From assembly GCF_000967725.1 (NCBI RefSeq), contig NZ_JXYE01000006.1, positions 62,001 to 126,000 of the forward strand: a stretch of DNA of 64,000 nucleotides, given 5' to 3'. Position numbers and translations under genes: made by a program. The DNA comes from Loktanella sp. S4079. Its GTDB lineage: Bacteria; Pseudomonadota; Alphaproteobacteria; Rhodobacterales; Rhodobacteraceae. The notes below the pieces were generated by a model. The model was given only the letters and a program-made list of their open reading frames with translations, searched no databases and had not been told where the DNA came from. Shown here one piece after another: positions 42,143 to 51,118 of this stretch. The first letter of the stretch is position 1; each line of letters opens with the position of its first letter.

Positions 42143-43319
42143 AGGCGCTCAGCGCGAGGCTGCTGACTTCGGCGACGGATGATGTGCTTTGCTTGGGTTT
42201 CATCTGAAGCCCGGTGCATCGCAGAATACGCAAGAGCCTGAGGGTCTCGGGGCCGTCGCGGTTCGTGATTGCCTTGCGCAAAGACCACAGAAGCCCACGC
42301 CCCAAACTGCGCGTAATCTGTTGACCGGCCTCAGAACCCCGTTTGAGCTGTGTGATACGGTGCATGTGATCGGGGGTGAGATATACGCCGTGCTTGCCCG
42401 ATACGGCGCGCCTGCAAATATCGGCCTCGACTGGGCCTAGATCGTCTGCCCCGGCAATTTTGGTGGCTGCAGTCAGATCGTCGATGGCGTGGTTCCAGAG
42501 ATCATGTCGCGTGTAAATACATGCCCGCTGAAGCAGTGCAGCGCGCGCGACATTGGGGGCAGGGCCTGAAAACATCGCCTCGAACAACGACAAGGGCAGG
42601 TGATCGGAAAGGCTGTTAAAGACCACCCGATCCTGCGCGGCCCAGACATTTTCAACCGCCGAAGCGGCATGCCGGAATTTCGCTGGACCACGGTCGCCAT
42701 CATGTTTGCGCTGCAAGAACAGGTGATCTTGGGTCATTTGAATAGGGTAGCGGGTCGCAAGCCGCACGAGCATTTCATAGTCGATCGAACGGGCCAGGTC
42801 TTCGCGAAAGGGGCCGACCTGGTCATAGCAAGTACGGCGAACCATCGTGGCATTTTGAAACAGGTAGATGTCTTCGAGGATGTGGCGCAGCGGGGTGCCT
42901 TGGGACAGATCGGGCCAATAGCCGGGGCCGATAATGTCGCGTCCAGTATCAGTGTCGCTGAACCGCTGATAACATCCGCCCGCGACGCCAACATCTGGAT
43001 TGGTGTCCAAGACCATCGCCAGATGTGCGCCGGCGCCCGGCTCTGCGAGATCATCATCATCGCAGATCCAAATGTAATCGCCCGTCGCATGCTGCATTGC
43101 CTGATTGAGCGCAGCCGATTTTCCGGCGTTCTGTGCCTGATGATATTGTAATCTGGGGTCTGTGATTTGTGCGATGGCTTCGCTTGTGCCATCGCTTGAT
43201 CCATCATCCCAGACGATGATTTCATCTACCGGGCGGGTCTGCGCCTGAATAGCTGCGATCGCCTCGGACAGGTAATCTTTGCGGTTGTAGGTCGGAATAA
43301 TGACAGAGATTCTAGACAC
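42132..43319 (-). CDS. Glycosyltransferase family 2
   Basis: 395 residues from a GTG start. GT2 domain in the first 210 residues: ISVIIPTYNRKDYLSEAIAAIQAQ, EIIVWDDGSSDGT, NAGKSAALNQAMQHATGDYIWICDDDDLAEPG, and RSIDYEMLVRLA. The C-terminal 180 residues are helical, without membrane segments. First gene of a minus-strand trio with the GT-B transferase and the 691-residue protein. Confidence 0.86.
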   Translation of the reverse strand: MSRISVIIPTYNRKDYLSEAIAAIQAQTRPVDEIIVWDDGSSDGTSEAIAQITDPRLQYHQAQNAGKSAALNQAMQHATGDYIWICDDDDLAEPGAGAHLAMVLDTNPDVGVAGGCYQRFSDTDTGRDIIGPGYWPDLSQGTPLRHILEDIYLFQNATMVRRTCYDQVGPFREDLARSIDYEMLVRLATRYPIQMTQDHLFLQRKHDGDRGPAKFRHAASAVENVWAAQDRVVFNSLSDHLPLSLFEAMFSGPAPNVARAALLQRACIYTRHDLWNHAIDDLTAATKIAGADDLGPVEADICRRAVSGKHGVYLTPDHMHRITQLKRGSEAGQQITRSLGRGLLWSLRKAITNRDGPETLRLLRILRCTGLQMKPKQSTSSVAEVSSLALSAYDW

Positions 43320-43487
43320 AATGAGATAACCACCAAAAAATAAAAGTACGCAAAAATAATAGCAGCCGCGATTCGTCGGCCTGAAAAAAGTCTATCGGCA
43401 TTTTAGCGTTTGCGCAAAATATCACGATCGGTCGGCAATTATCATCTGGTGCGCCCTAAATAGGGGCGTGGTTTGAACGTGTATTCG

Positions 43488-43516
43488 TTGACCTGATTGA
43501 TAAAATATCGTAAAAA
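43488..43516 (+). promoter_or_regulatory. Candidate promoter upstream of sulfotransferase
   Basis: TTGACC (43488-43493), a 17-base spacer and TAAAAA (43511-43516) form a plausible sigma-70 promoter about 70 bases upstream of the sulfotransferase start in an A+T-rich intergenic region. Confidence 0.45.
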
Positions 43517-43587
43517 AGACTGATTATAGAACGTCTTATTTTCACTTTCTGCCATTGGTTTGTGGCAGGTTTGTCGGAGTTAATTGG

Positions 43588-44583
43588 TTGGCTTATTCGG
43601 GTTCTGACCGGATTGAATCCGCTGTTCCAGAACAAAGCGCTGGTGGACGGCGGTATCCGGATTTCATCATTGGCGGCGCACCAAAATGCGGGACGACCTC
43701 GCTGCATTTTATATTGGATCAGCATGATGACATTGCGATTCCACATGACGAGGTTCATTTTTTCGACGCTGATGATCCTGTGTCTCATCCTGACTTTTTG
43801 CGGGTTGATCATGATCGGCTCGTTTGGTGGAGCGCATGCCCTGAGGCGGATGAGAACCTTGCGTGGTATGCGGGCCGTTTTGATCAGCATGGGGCGGGTT
43901 GGATTGGCGAAGATTCCACGACCTATCTGATGTCAGAGGTGGCTCCGGCGCGCATCCATGCAATCGTGCCAGATGTGAAGCTGATTTTTATGCTGCGTCA
44001 TCCGGTTGAACGTGCCTATTCGCAGTATTGGCACTTGGTCAAAACCGCGCGGACGACGGCGAGTTTTGAGCAGGCATTAATCCGATTTCCGCAAATCCTA
44101 TTGGGGTCCGGTTATGCGACGGGTCTGCGTCGGTTCTACGATCAGTTCGGACGAGATCAGGTCAAAGTGTGCCTGTTTGAGGATTTTCGCAATGATAATC
44201 AGGCCTGCGTGGATGAGGTCACCGCGTTTATCGGTGCGCCCAAAATGCAGATTGATCTAGAAAAGACATGGTTCAACAAAACCAAGTATCCTGCCAGTTT
44301 GCGCCTGCAGCGTGCCGCCAATGTGGTGGGTGGGCCGCTCGTGCGGCGTAAATACCGCAACCATATGGAAACAGAAACAGCGCAGCCAAACCGGGTGCGC
44401 AACAAGCTTCACTATTGGTGGTTTAAGCATGTGAACGCGCGATTGATGACCGCTGATCGCCCGTTGCCAATGTCCGATGAAACCCGCGCCTACCTAGAAC
44501 AGCATCTTTCTGCGCGAAACGCAGGTTTGTCTGAATTGCTTGGGCGTGATCTGCGGTCAGTATGGCAAGGTATCGCGTGTTAG
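43588..44583 (+). CDS. Sulfotransferase domain protein (PAPS-dependent)
   Basis: 331 residues. The TTG at 43588 is preferred because GGAG lies 8 bases upstream; a TTG at 43555 is possible but has no ribosome-binding site. 5'-PSB loop FIIGGAPKCGTTSLH and 3'-phosphate-binding FMLRHPVERAYSQYW are both present, plus GEDSTTYL and KVCLFEDFRND. It would transfer sulfate from PAPS, here probably to a polysaccharide. It precedes the chain-length/export genes. Start uncertain; family secure. Confidence 0.86.
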   Translation: MAYSGSDRIESAVPEQSAGGRRYPDFIIGGAPKCGTTSLHFILDQHDDIAIPHDEVHFFDADDPVSHPDFLRVDHDRLVWWSACPEADENLAWYAGRFDQHGAGWIGEDSTTYLMSEVAPARIHAIVPDVKLIFMLRHPVERAYSQYWHLVKTARTTASFEQALIRFPQILLGSGYATGLRRFYDQFGRDQVKVCLFEDFRNDNQACVDEVTAFIGAPKMQIDLEKTWFNKTKYPASLRLQRAANVVGGPLVRRKYRNHMETETAQPNRVRNKLHYWWFKHVNARLMTADRPLPMSDETRAYLEQHLSARNAGLSELLGRDLRSVWQGIAC

Positions 44584-44617
44584 CATGGCATTGAGATTCA
44601 GAACTTGCCTATCGCCG

Positions 44618-44639
44618 GGATGATTTGCCATCCTTTTTT
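44618..44639 (+). terminator. Weak intrinsic terminator after sulfotransferase
   Basis: GGATG (44618-44622) pairs with CATCC (44629-44633) and is followed by six T residues; the stem is short. Confidence 0.4.
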
Positions 44640-44676
44640 CTATCTTAGATGAGTTATTATTTTCGGAGTATTTACA

Positions 44677-46977
44677 GTGAATCGTCAGTATGGGGCTCTT
44701 GATTTTATGGTCGATGACCCGCTTGATGCGACCCCGCGGGATTATGCGTTTGGTGTCACAGACGTGGTTTTGTTTCTGAAACGGCGCTGGCTTTTGATTG
44801 CGGGAATTGCGGCGATTATTGTGGTGCTGGTTGGCGCAATGCTGACAACGATGCAGCCCCGATACACAGCCACCGCCGAGCTGACATTGATTGACCAACG
44901 CCAGCAAAGTACCCCGATTGCGGACCTTGTGACCGGTGTGCCGCTGAGCCGACAATTGGTGCAACAAGAAATCATCACCATGCAGTCCAAGGCCTTTATG
45001 ATCGAGGTGGTCAAGCGGCTTGAGGCTGAGAGCGGCACATTGGTGATCGAACCGCCCGCCCCGCCGATTTGGCCCGTGCGCATGTTGCGTGGCGCAAAGC
45101 GATTTGTCGCGGGGTTGATCATGCCCGCTCCTGCGCAAGTTCCGGTCGCCGAGGCGCCGTCACAAACCGTCGGTGAAACCGCAGAGGGCGACACCCCTGT
45201 AGAAGGGCAGTCCAACGATCCGACCCAAGAGGCCGCATTTGTGGTGCTGGCTGCCGATCTTGAGCGTTACGGCGAAACTGCCGAACAGCTTAGCCGGATG
45301 ATCCGGGTTGCGCAGCTAGGCAATAGTTATGTGATCGGCGTATCGGCACAATCGACTGATCCTGCGCTTGCGGCACGGATCGCGAATGCGGCAGCAGCGG
45401 AATACACGCGGTTTAGTTTGAATATCCGGGGCGATGCCATCGAAGAGCAGGTGCTATTGCTACGTGACCGGGTGGATGATTTGGGCCGCAATTTGGAGAA
45501 GGCAGAGACCGATGTTGTCGATTTTCAACAGCAAGTCATGGGCGTGGATAATATCAGTGCTGACCGTCTTGCCAGTCAGATCACTGACCTCAGTCGTCGT
45601 TTGATCGATGCCCGTGCCGATGTAGTGCGTGCGGATGCGCAATATAGCAAAGTGCTAGAGATCGTGTCAGATCGCGGCGCTGTCACGGCCGCTGATGTGC
45701 TGAGCTCTCCGATTTTGGGCAATGTCCGCGAAGAGCTATCGCAGTTGCGGATCGATCGTAGCCGGGCGGTCGAATTGTTTGGTCCGGAATCCAGCCAAGT
45801 GCGCGCCATTGATGCGGTGATTAATCGCATTTCCGAAGAGACCAAGATCGAAACCGCCCGTATCGTGTCCGAATACGAGACAGAGTTAAACATCGCCGAA
45901 ACGATTGCCGAAGGGATCAATAACGATCTGCTGGATCTTGAGGGGCTGATGCTGACCCGGTCGCGCAATGCTGTTGAACTAAGTAAGCTGCGTCGTATCG
46001 CTGACGCGAACCGGATCGCTTATGAAGAGTTTCTGACCATCGCGACAGAATCTGCGCAGTATCGGGCGCTTCAGCAATCTACAGTGCGTTTGTTGTCGTA
46101 TGCCGAGGTACCAGAATTCCCGAGCGCACCCCGTTCGTTGCTGTTGTTGGCGGCCTCTGGTGTAGCGAGCCTGTTGTTTGGGTTGGGCGTCGCGATCTTG
46201 ATCGAAGCGGTGAACAACAACATCAAGACCGAGCGGCAGTTGCGTCAGGTCACTGGGCTTCCCGTTATTGGCAGCTTTAGCAAAATCTCAACCGGGGGAC
46301 TGCGCCGATTGCGGGATAATTTGCGTATCGGCAACAAGTCGAAGATGGGTAATGATGAGCTGACGGTGATTTCAGAGGGGCATGCCGTTTCATCGTTCCT
46401 GTTGAACGTTATGGACAAGGATAAGGGGACAATTGTTGTTACCTCTGCCGTCGCGGGCGAGGGGGCATCGACAGTGGCATTGCTCTTTGCGGATGCGTTG
46501 GCCAGTCAGGAAGAATCCGTATTGCTGATTGATGCAAAGAATAGCAGTGCGACCCAGCCCGAACAGGCCCCGTCAGCGGATTGGGATCCAATCCAGATTA
46601 TTCGCACCGAAGCGGGCGTGCCGACTTTGACCCTGTCCAGCGCTGCTCAGACCGATCCGCGCCTGATGTCTGAGCGCCGCAAACAAGAGTTGATGCAGAC
46701 CATCACGGCAAAATACGACTACGTCGTGGTTGATGCTCCGCCTGTCCTTTCATCAGCGATTGCCTTGCGGTTCGTGCGTGACGCGGATGCGATTGTCGTG
46801 ACTTCACGGTGGAATGCGACAGCACGTCAGACGGTCGAGGCCTGCGTGCAAAAGCTGCGTGATCTTGCTGCGGACAATATGTTTGCCGTGATGACGCAGG
46901 TGAAACGTAGCGCAGAGCGGAACTACGAATATGCCGGCTTTAGCAAGGCGACCCGTGCTGGAAAGGCAAGTTCATGA
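44677..46977 (+). CDS. Polysaccharide co-polymerase with BY-kinase-like domain (Wzc/ExoP type)
   Basis: 766 residues from a GTG with CGGAG upstream. Cytoplasmic N-terminus, first membrane helix at about 36-56, a large periplasmic Wzz/coiled-coil region (60-480), second membrane helix near 488-510, then a cytoplasmic ATPase-like domain. Walker A' VLLIDAKNSS and Walker B YVVVDAPPV are present, but the P-loop reads VAGEGASTVA with Ala597 where the Lys should be. The C-terminus has only two tyrosines (NYEYAG), not a Tyr-rich tail. It probably controls chain length and export but may not be an active kinase. Coupled by ATGA to the ExoF-like gene. Confidence 0.87.
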   Translation: MNRQYGALDFMVDDPLDATPRDYAFGVTDVVLFLKRRWLLIAGIAAIIVVLVGAMLTTMQPRYTATAELTLIDQRQQSTPIADLVTGVPLSRQLVQQEIITMQSKAFMIEVVKRLEAESGTLVIEPPAPPIWPVRMLRGAKRFVAGLIMPAPAQVPVAEAPSQTVGETAEGDTPVEGQSNDPTQEAAFVVLAADLERYGETAEQLSRMIRVAQLGNSYVIGVSAQSTDPALAARIANAAAAEYTRFSLNIRGDAIEEQVLLLRDRVDDLGRNLEKAETDVVDFQQQVMGVDNISADRLASQITDLSRRLIDARADVVRADAQYSKVLEIVSDRGAVTAADVLSSPILGNVREELSQLRIDRSRAVELFGPESSQVRAIDAVINRISEETKIETARIVSEYETELNIAETIAEGINNDLLDLEGLMLTRSRNAVELSKLRRIADANRIAYEEFLTIATESAQYRALQQSTVRLLSYAEVPEFPSAPRSLLLLAASGVASLLFGLGVAILIEAVNNNIKTERQLRQVTGLPVIGSFSKISTGGLRRLRDNLRIGNKSKMGNDELTVISEGHAVSSFLLNVMDKDKGTIVVTSAVAGEGASTVALLFADALASQEESVLLIDAKNSSATQPEQAPSADWDPIQIIRTEAGVPTLTLSSAAQTDPRLMSERRKQELMQTITAKYDYVVVDAPPVLSSAIALRFVRDADAIVVTSRWNATARQTVEACVQKLRDLAADNMFAVMTQVKRSAERNYEYAGFSKATRAGKASS

Positions 46978-48197
46978 CAATTTTCCGCCGTCTGCGTAAC
47001 AGCCTGATTTGCGCATTCTTGTTCATTTGTCCGGTGGTCGCGGGTGCAGATACTTATCTGCTTGGGGCCGAGGACGTTGTTTCGGTTCGCGTTGCAACAT
47101 GGGATGATGCCACTGCGACTTATGTTCCGATGCAGGCCATCAGCGGCGACTACACAGTGTCTGCTGGTGGGATGGTGTCGCTGCCTGTCGTTGGCAGTGT
47201 TGTTGCGGCTGGCCAATCACCAGAAGAGTTGGGCGCGGCGGTTGCAGAGCGTCTGCAAATGTCTGCGGGTCTATTCCAATTGCCCGCCGTGTCATTGCAG
47301 ATCATCGAATACCGCCCTGTTTACATTACGGGCGATGTTAGCAATCCGGGGTCTTATGAATGGCAGCCTGGTTTGACGGCGACTAAGGCTTTGGCGCTAG
47401 CGGGTGGGATATTGCGCGCCCGAGAGGAAGCATTCGACGAAGCCAGTGGTTTTCGCGAGATAAATCTACTGCAATCGGTTCAGGTTGAGTTGGCGCAGTT
47501 GCGCGCGCGGGGTGCGCGGCTTCAGGCGGAACTGACTGGTACCAGCGATATTGATTTCCCTGATCCGATTTATCACCCGGACGGGACCCATGTTGTGGAT
47601 CGCATCAAAGAAGACGAACGCGCAATTATGGTGATGCGTATTGAATCCCAATTGCGCGCAATTGAATCAAACGAGGCGTTGATTGCGCTTTATGCAACGG
47701 AACTGGCTAGTCTGGAAAGCAAATTGGCGGGCCAACAGCGACAGCTGGAATTAACGCGTGAGCAGGTGGAAAACCTGAAATCGCTTGAAGAGCGCGGGTT
47801 AGTGCCAGCGAGCAGGCTTATTTCGATGGAACAAAACCTGATGGACCAAAACGCCGAGGAATTGGACCTGAATACCGCAATTTTCCGCGCCCGCCAAAGG
47901 ATTGGTGAAACGCAACGTGATTTGTTGCAACTGAAGGACAATCGCCGTCAGCAAATCATGACTGAATTGCAGAACACCCGCCATGAGATCGTTTTGCAGT
48001 CCAAGCGCGAAGAGATGCTTGCCGGTTTAGCGGCAATGAGCGGCGTGCGCCCCGTCAACACTGTGTTTGTGACCAATATGCAGGTCCGCCGGAATGATGG
48101 CGGTTCGGTCGCTGTGGTGCCGGTGGGACCGGACGAACCAATCCTGCCGGGCGATGTGTTCGAGGTCGAACTGGCGCTGCAAATGTCCGAGGAATAG
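46974..48197 (+). CDS. Polysaccharide export periplasmic protein (ExoF/Wza-like)
   Basis: 407 residues. Signal peptide (about 1-25, VVAGA). The Poly_export domain (about 25-130) has YLLGAEDVVSVRV and GMVSLPVVGSVVAAGQSPEELGAAV; a SLBB-type beta-grasp follows (PVYITGDVSNPGSYEWQPGLT). Residues 180-360 are a long coiled coil with many Glu/Gln/Leu. This layout matches ExoF-type proteins that link the inner-membrane co-polymerase to the outer membrane during export. It overlaps the upstream co-polymerase gene and abuts the convergent GH16 gene stop to stop. Confidence 0.88.
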   Translation: MTIFRRLRNSLICAFLFICPVVAGADTYLLGAEDVVSVRVATWDDATATYVPMQAISGDYTVSAGGMVSLPVVGSVVAAGQSPEELGAAVAERLQMSAGLFQLPAVSLQIIEYRPVYITGDVSNPGSYEWQPGLTATKALALAGGILRAREEAFDEASGFREINLLQSVQVELAQLRARGARLQAELTGTSDIDFPDPIYHPDGTHVVDRIKEDERAIMVMRIESQLRAIESNEALIALYATELASLESKLAGQQRQLELTREQVENLKSLEERGLVPASRLISMEQNLMDQNAEELDLNTAIFRARQRIGETQRDLLQLKDNRRQQIMTELQNTRHEIVLQSKREEMLAGLAAMSGVRPVNTVFVTNMQVRRNDGGSVAVVPVGPDEPILPGDVFEVELALQMSEE

Positions 48198-49061
48198 CTA
48201 TTCCTTGGCCGCAAGATCACTGCATTGTGCGGTGTCTTGGTCAGCGGGGCTGAATGAGGCGCATTGAATAATCGCGTGGCCCGCAGAATCTGGCGTTGCT
48301 TCGCCCGCCCAATCGGCTTGGCCCGGTCCACCGGCCCAAAGGTCCATGTAGATTTTTGCCGGTGGGCGCGGGATTTGATCTGCGCCGTCGAGGCGAAAGA
48401 TTTCTTGGTCTTCGGCGTACCAAACAAGCGCGTCTTCGCTCCACTCAAAGGCGTAGAGGCGTGGTTTTTCGCTGGCGTCAAAGCCAAGGTCGGTCCACGA
48501 GGGTTCTTCGAGCTGTTGCCCGTCTCGATAGCGGTTTAGGTATATTTTGCTGGTATCCCGGCCAAGGAATTCGATGTCGATTTCTTCGTGCGTGTCCCCA
48601 AAATATGGTCCCGTATAAAGGTAAAACGCCGAGATCAGACCTTCGCCGACAGCGGGCTGCATGATGACCTCATAGCGGCCATATCCGTACCATTTGCGCC
48701 GTTGGACCTGACCGCTTGTAAAGGGTTTTGAGGTAAGCCCTGTGTTCATAAGTGTTCCATCGTCTCCTTCGAGCACCGAGGCCTCGACGATGTTTTCGGG
48801 ATCAGTTGGATCGAGGCTGAATCCGATGCCTGTGGCGTTCAAGTCTATTGCACTGGCGCGCCAACCCGTTTGGAACCAATCGGCGGGGTGATCGTATTGG
48901 GCGACCCACCATTGTGAACCAAGCCCGGCAAAGGGGAATGCCGTCATAAAGGGTTCGCCGAATTGTCGCTGCCGCTGTGCATCTGCGGTGCTGGCGCATA
49001 GGGCCAAGAGCGATGCGATACCGATTGTCGGGAAGTTGGAAATCGAACGCGAAAAAATCAT
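48198..49061 (-). CDS. GH16 family glycanase, ExoK-like, secreted
   Basis: 287 residues with a signal peptide (about 1-28, ADA). GH16 jelly-roll: KWYGYGRYEVIMQPAVGEGLISAFYLYTG, then the catalytic EEIDIEFLG with Glu160, Asp162 and Glu164 (E-x-D-x-E form used by lichenase/ExoK-type enzymes), YAFEWSEDALVWYAED and MDLWAGG. In exopolysaccharide loci such enzymes trim the nascent polymer to low-molecular-weight chains. Four cysteines near the C-terminus may form disulfides. It starts 2 bases after the stop of the sulfotransferase gene. Confidence 0.9.
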   Translation of the reverse strand: MIFSRSISNFPTIGIASLLALCASTADAQRQRQFGEPFMTAFPFAGLGSQWWVAQYDHPADWFQTGWRASAIDLNATGIGFSLDPTDPENIVEASVLEGDDGTLMNTGLTSKPFTSGQVQRRKWYGYGRYEVIMQPAVGEGLISAFYLYTGPYFGDTHEEIDIEFLGRDTSKIYLNRYRDGQQLEEPSWTDLGFDASEKPRLYAFEWSEDALVWYAEDQEIFRLDGADQIPRPPAKIYMDLWAGGPGQADWAGEATPDSAGHAIIQCASFSPADQDTAQCSDLAAKE

Positions 49062-49062
49062 A

Positions 49063-49752
49063 TTAATACTCCCATCCGTGCAAACGGATTTCTAGGGCAA
49101 AGGCATTTTGAATGAATTGGGCTTGTTTGCCGTCAAAGACATCGTGGTAGGACCGTCGGTCCTTGCGGATACCTGCCTTGGCTTGGGGTAGGCCGCTGTA
49201 GGGGATGTCGAGTTCTTTAAAGAGGGCGGGCAATTCCTGATCAAGTTGATCATAGCGCAAGACGCGATCCACGATCACGTTCCCCTCGACATCACAATAG
49301 AAGGGCGCATTGTGGCAGTAGACCCCTTTGTCGATATAACCATCCAAAGTGAGCTCCGGATCATAGTGCCGATGCCAATCTGCGTTTCGGAACATGTGAT
49401 AATGCGACAGGGTTTTGTCCCACGGGTTTCGATCCACAGCGACCTTGAGATAGCTATCCCAGATATCCTTGGGCATCCGTGCGCGGGCAAAGCGTGCGGG
49501 GATGTGGTTGTACATGCGCTTGCGTTGCCAGCATTCGCGCAGGTTTTTGCGAAGGTCGGTCGCTGAATGCACCTCTTTCCAGGGTGCGAACCAGCCGCGC
49601 CAGTTGCGTGGTTCGTGACCTTGAACCGCAGGAAAAATGGGTGTCACGACATCAGCGGGGCCGCATTCATTGGCGATCGCCATTTCGATGCTGGTGCCAG
49701 CCGTTTTGAGGGTCTTAATAAAAATGAGCTTATGACGATGCGAAACGATCAT
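49063..49752 (-). CDS. Sulfotransferase family protein
   Basis: 229 residues from the ATG at 49752, giving the typical start IVSHRHKLIFIKTLKTAGTSIE, whose KTAGTS is the 5'-PSB loop of carbohydrate sulfotransferases. The 3'-binding region is VAVDRNPWDKTLSHYHMF. A longer reading to 49809 is unlikely. In an operon with GH16. Likely sulfates the exopolymer or a cell-surface glycan; donor PAPS is inferred from family. Confidence 0.83.
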   Translation of the reverse strand: MIVSHRHKLIFIKTLKTAGTSIEMAIANECGPADVVTPIFPAVQGHEPRNWRGWFAPWKEVHSATDLRKNLRECWQRKRMYNHIPARFARARMPKDIWDSYLKVAVDRNPWDKTLSHYHMFRNADWHRHYDPELTLDGYIDKGVYCHNAPFYCDVEGNVIVDRVLRYDQLDQELPALFKELDIPYSGLPQAKAGIRKDRRSYHDVFDGKQAQFIQNAFALEIRLHGWEY

Positions 49753-49998
49753 CTGAAAAATCCCGTCTAATAGATAACAATAGTCGACAGTGAATGGGCG
49801 CGTGTGCAAAAATTGCCGCTGTAACCCGCTAGATTTGACCCTTTCTTAATAAAGTGTCGCTGCATCCAAACAGATGCGCGCCGATAAAGTGGCACCGCAG
49901 AGAATGAAAATGATAAAGCTTGCGATAAGTTACGACATGAATGACACTAGAATTATTGTTTAGGCTTTGCCCGTTAAATTTATTCTAAGGTTATTCAT

Positions 49999-50322
49999 AT
50001 GGCGAGTGTCAAAACCAAAGTTTTTGTGAACGCTTGTCTGAAATCTGATTTTGGCTTTCTGCCATCTTTGAGGTCTTTGGACGATATCACATCCTTATTT
50101 GTCTGGCTTTCCACAGGTTATCGCGACCTAAAGCGTTCTGTGCGTGGTATTTTTCAGCATCCAGATCGCGTCGTGGCCGGGTGCAGGCGTCGCAATTCTT
50201 TGCCGTGGTTAAGTGCAAAGAATTTCCAAGCCAAATTTCAAACAGGTGTTGCTTTGGCGCTTAATGTCGGCGCGCGAATGTTGCGAATGTCGGCACAACC
50301 ATGGCGAATCACACATGTTTGA
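49999..50322 (+). CDS. Doubtful small hypothetical protein
   Basis: 107 residues, ATG with AAGG about 10 bases upstream. No signal peptide, domain or recognisable family; the composition (many Arg/Leu/Ser) and codon use are not strongly coding. Its stop overlaps the ATG of the next sulfotransferase by 8 bases, which would suit translational coupling. It may be a leader or decayed gene, or chance. Low confidence. Confidence 0.3.
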   Translation: MASVKTKVFVNACLKSDFGFLPSLRSLDDITSLFVWLSTGYRDLKRSVRGIFQHPDRVVAGCRRRNSLPWLSAKNFQAKFQTGVALALNVGARMLRMSAQPWRITHV

Positions 50323-51118
50323 TAACAGAACACTGATCAATAAGGTTGGGCTCGCGCCGCTGCAAACGAAGTGGGACAGGCTGCGTGGGCAGGGGCGAAA
50401 CCATTTTGCCTTGCGCGTCAATGATCGACTGCTCGGATATTGCTATATCCGCAAAAATGCCTGCTCAAGCTTTAAACGCATGTTTTTGGATCTTTCGCCG
50501 GCGCAGGCAGATCGCAGGCCAGACGAGCGGCCCATCGATTTTATGCGTCGTCATCATGTTATGCATGAGGCCGATTTCGACCAATGTGACCACCTGATTG
50601 TTGTCTATCGCGATCCGGTGGAGAGGATCATGTCGATGTTTCGCAACAAGTTCATCGCCGTAAACGGCGCAGAGGATATTCATCGCAACTTTGTCGCGCT
50701 CGAGGGGCGTGAGCCTGTTAATGCGAGTTTTCGCTATTTTGTTGAGCGCTACTTGCAGCGTGATTTCAAGCGGCTTGACCGGCACGTGCAGCCGCAGTCG
50801 GTACATTTGCGCCGTGCGGTCTATACCGACGTGATCCCGGTCAAAGGTCTGTATGACCACATGATCAATGTGGTCGGGCCAGAGTTGGCCGGGCAATATT
50901 TCAAGCGCCCAGTTAACCGCACATCAGATGTTAAGTTGGTCGACTTTCCCGGTGCAGCAGACATGCCAATTCGTGATATCCGCCAAGAATACGCGGTCCA
51001 CGGGCACATGCCGGATGACGCCAGTCTTTTGTCTTTGTCGCTGCGCCAAACGTTAGAACAACGCTATGCCGTTGATTATGCGATGATCGCGGATTTCAAA
51101 GGGCGGCGGTCGAAATGA
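50315..51118 (+). CDS. Sulfotransferase family 2-like protein
   Basis: 267 residues from the ATG at 50315 (MFDNRTL); an in-frame ATG at 50213 would extend it by an unlikely Cys/Arg-rich stretch. LGYCYIRKNACSSFKRMFLDL is the PAPS-loop region, and LIVVYRDPVERIMSMFRNKF the 3'-phosphate-binding region (Arg-x-Pro-x-x-Arg). It also has a YTDVIPVKGLYDHMI segment. Overlaps the following GT2 gene (ATGA), so sulfation and glycosylation are co-expressed. Confidence 0.83.
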   Translation: MFDNRTLINKVGLAPLQTKWDRLRGQGRNHFALRVNDRLLGYCYIRKNACSSFKRMFLDLSPAQADRRPDERPIDFMRRHHVMHEADFDQCDHLIVVYRDPVERIMSMFRNKFIAVNGAEDIHRNFVALEGREPVNASFRYFVERYLQRDFKRLDRHVQPQSVHLRRAVYTDVIPVKGLYDHMINVVGPELAGQYFKRPVNRTSDVKLVDFPGAADMPIRDIRQEYAVHGHMPDDASLLSLSLRQTLEQRYAVDYAMIADFKGRRSK

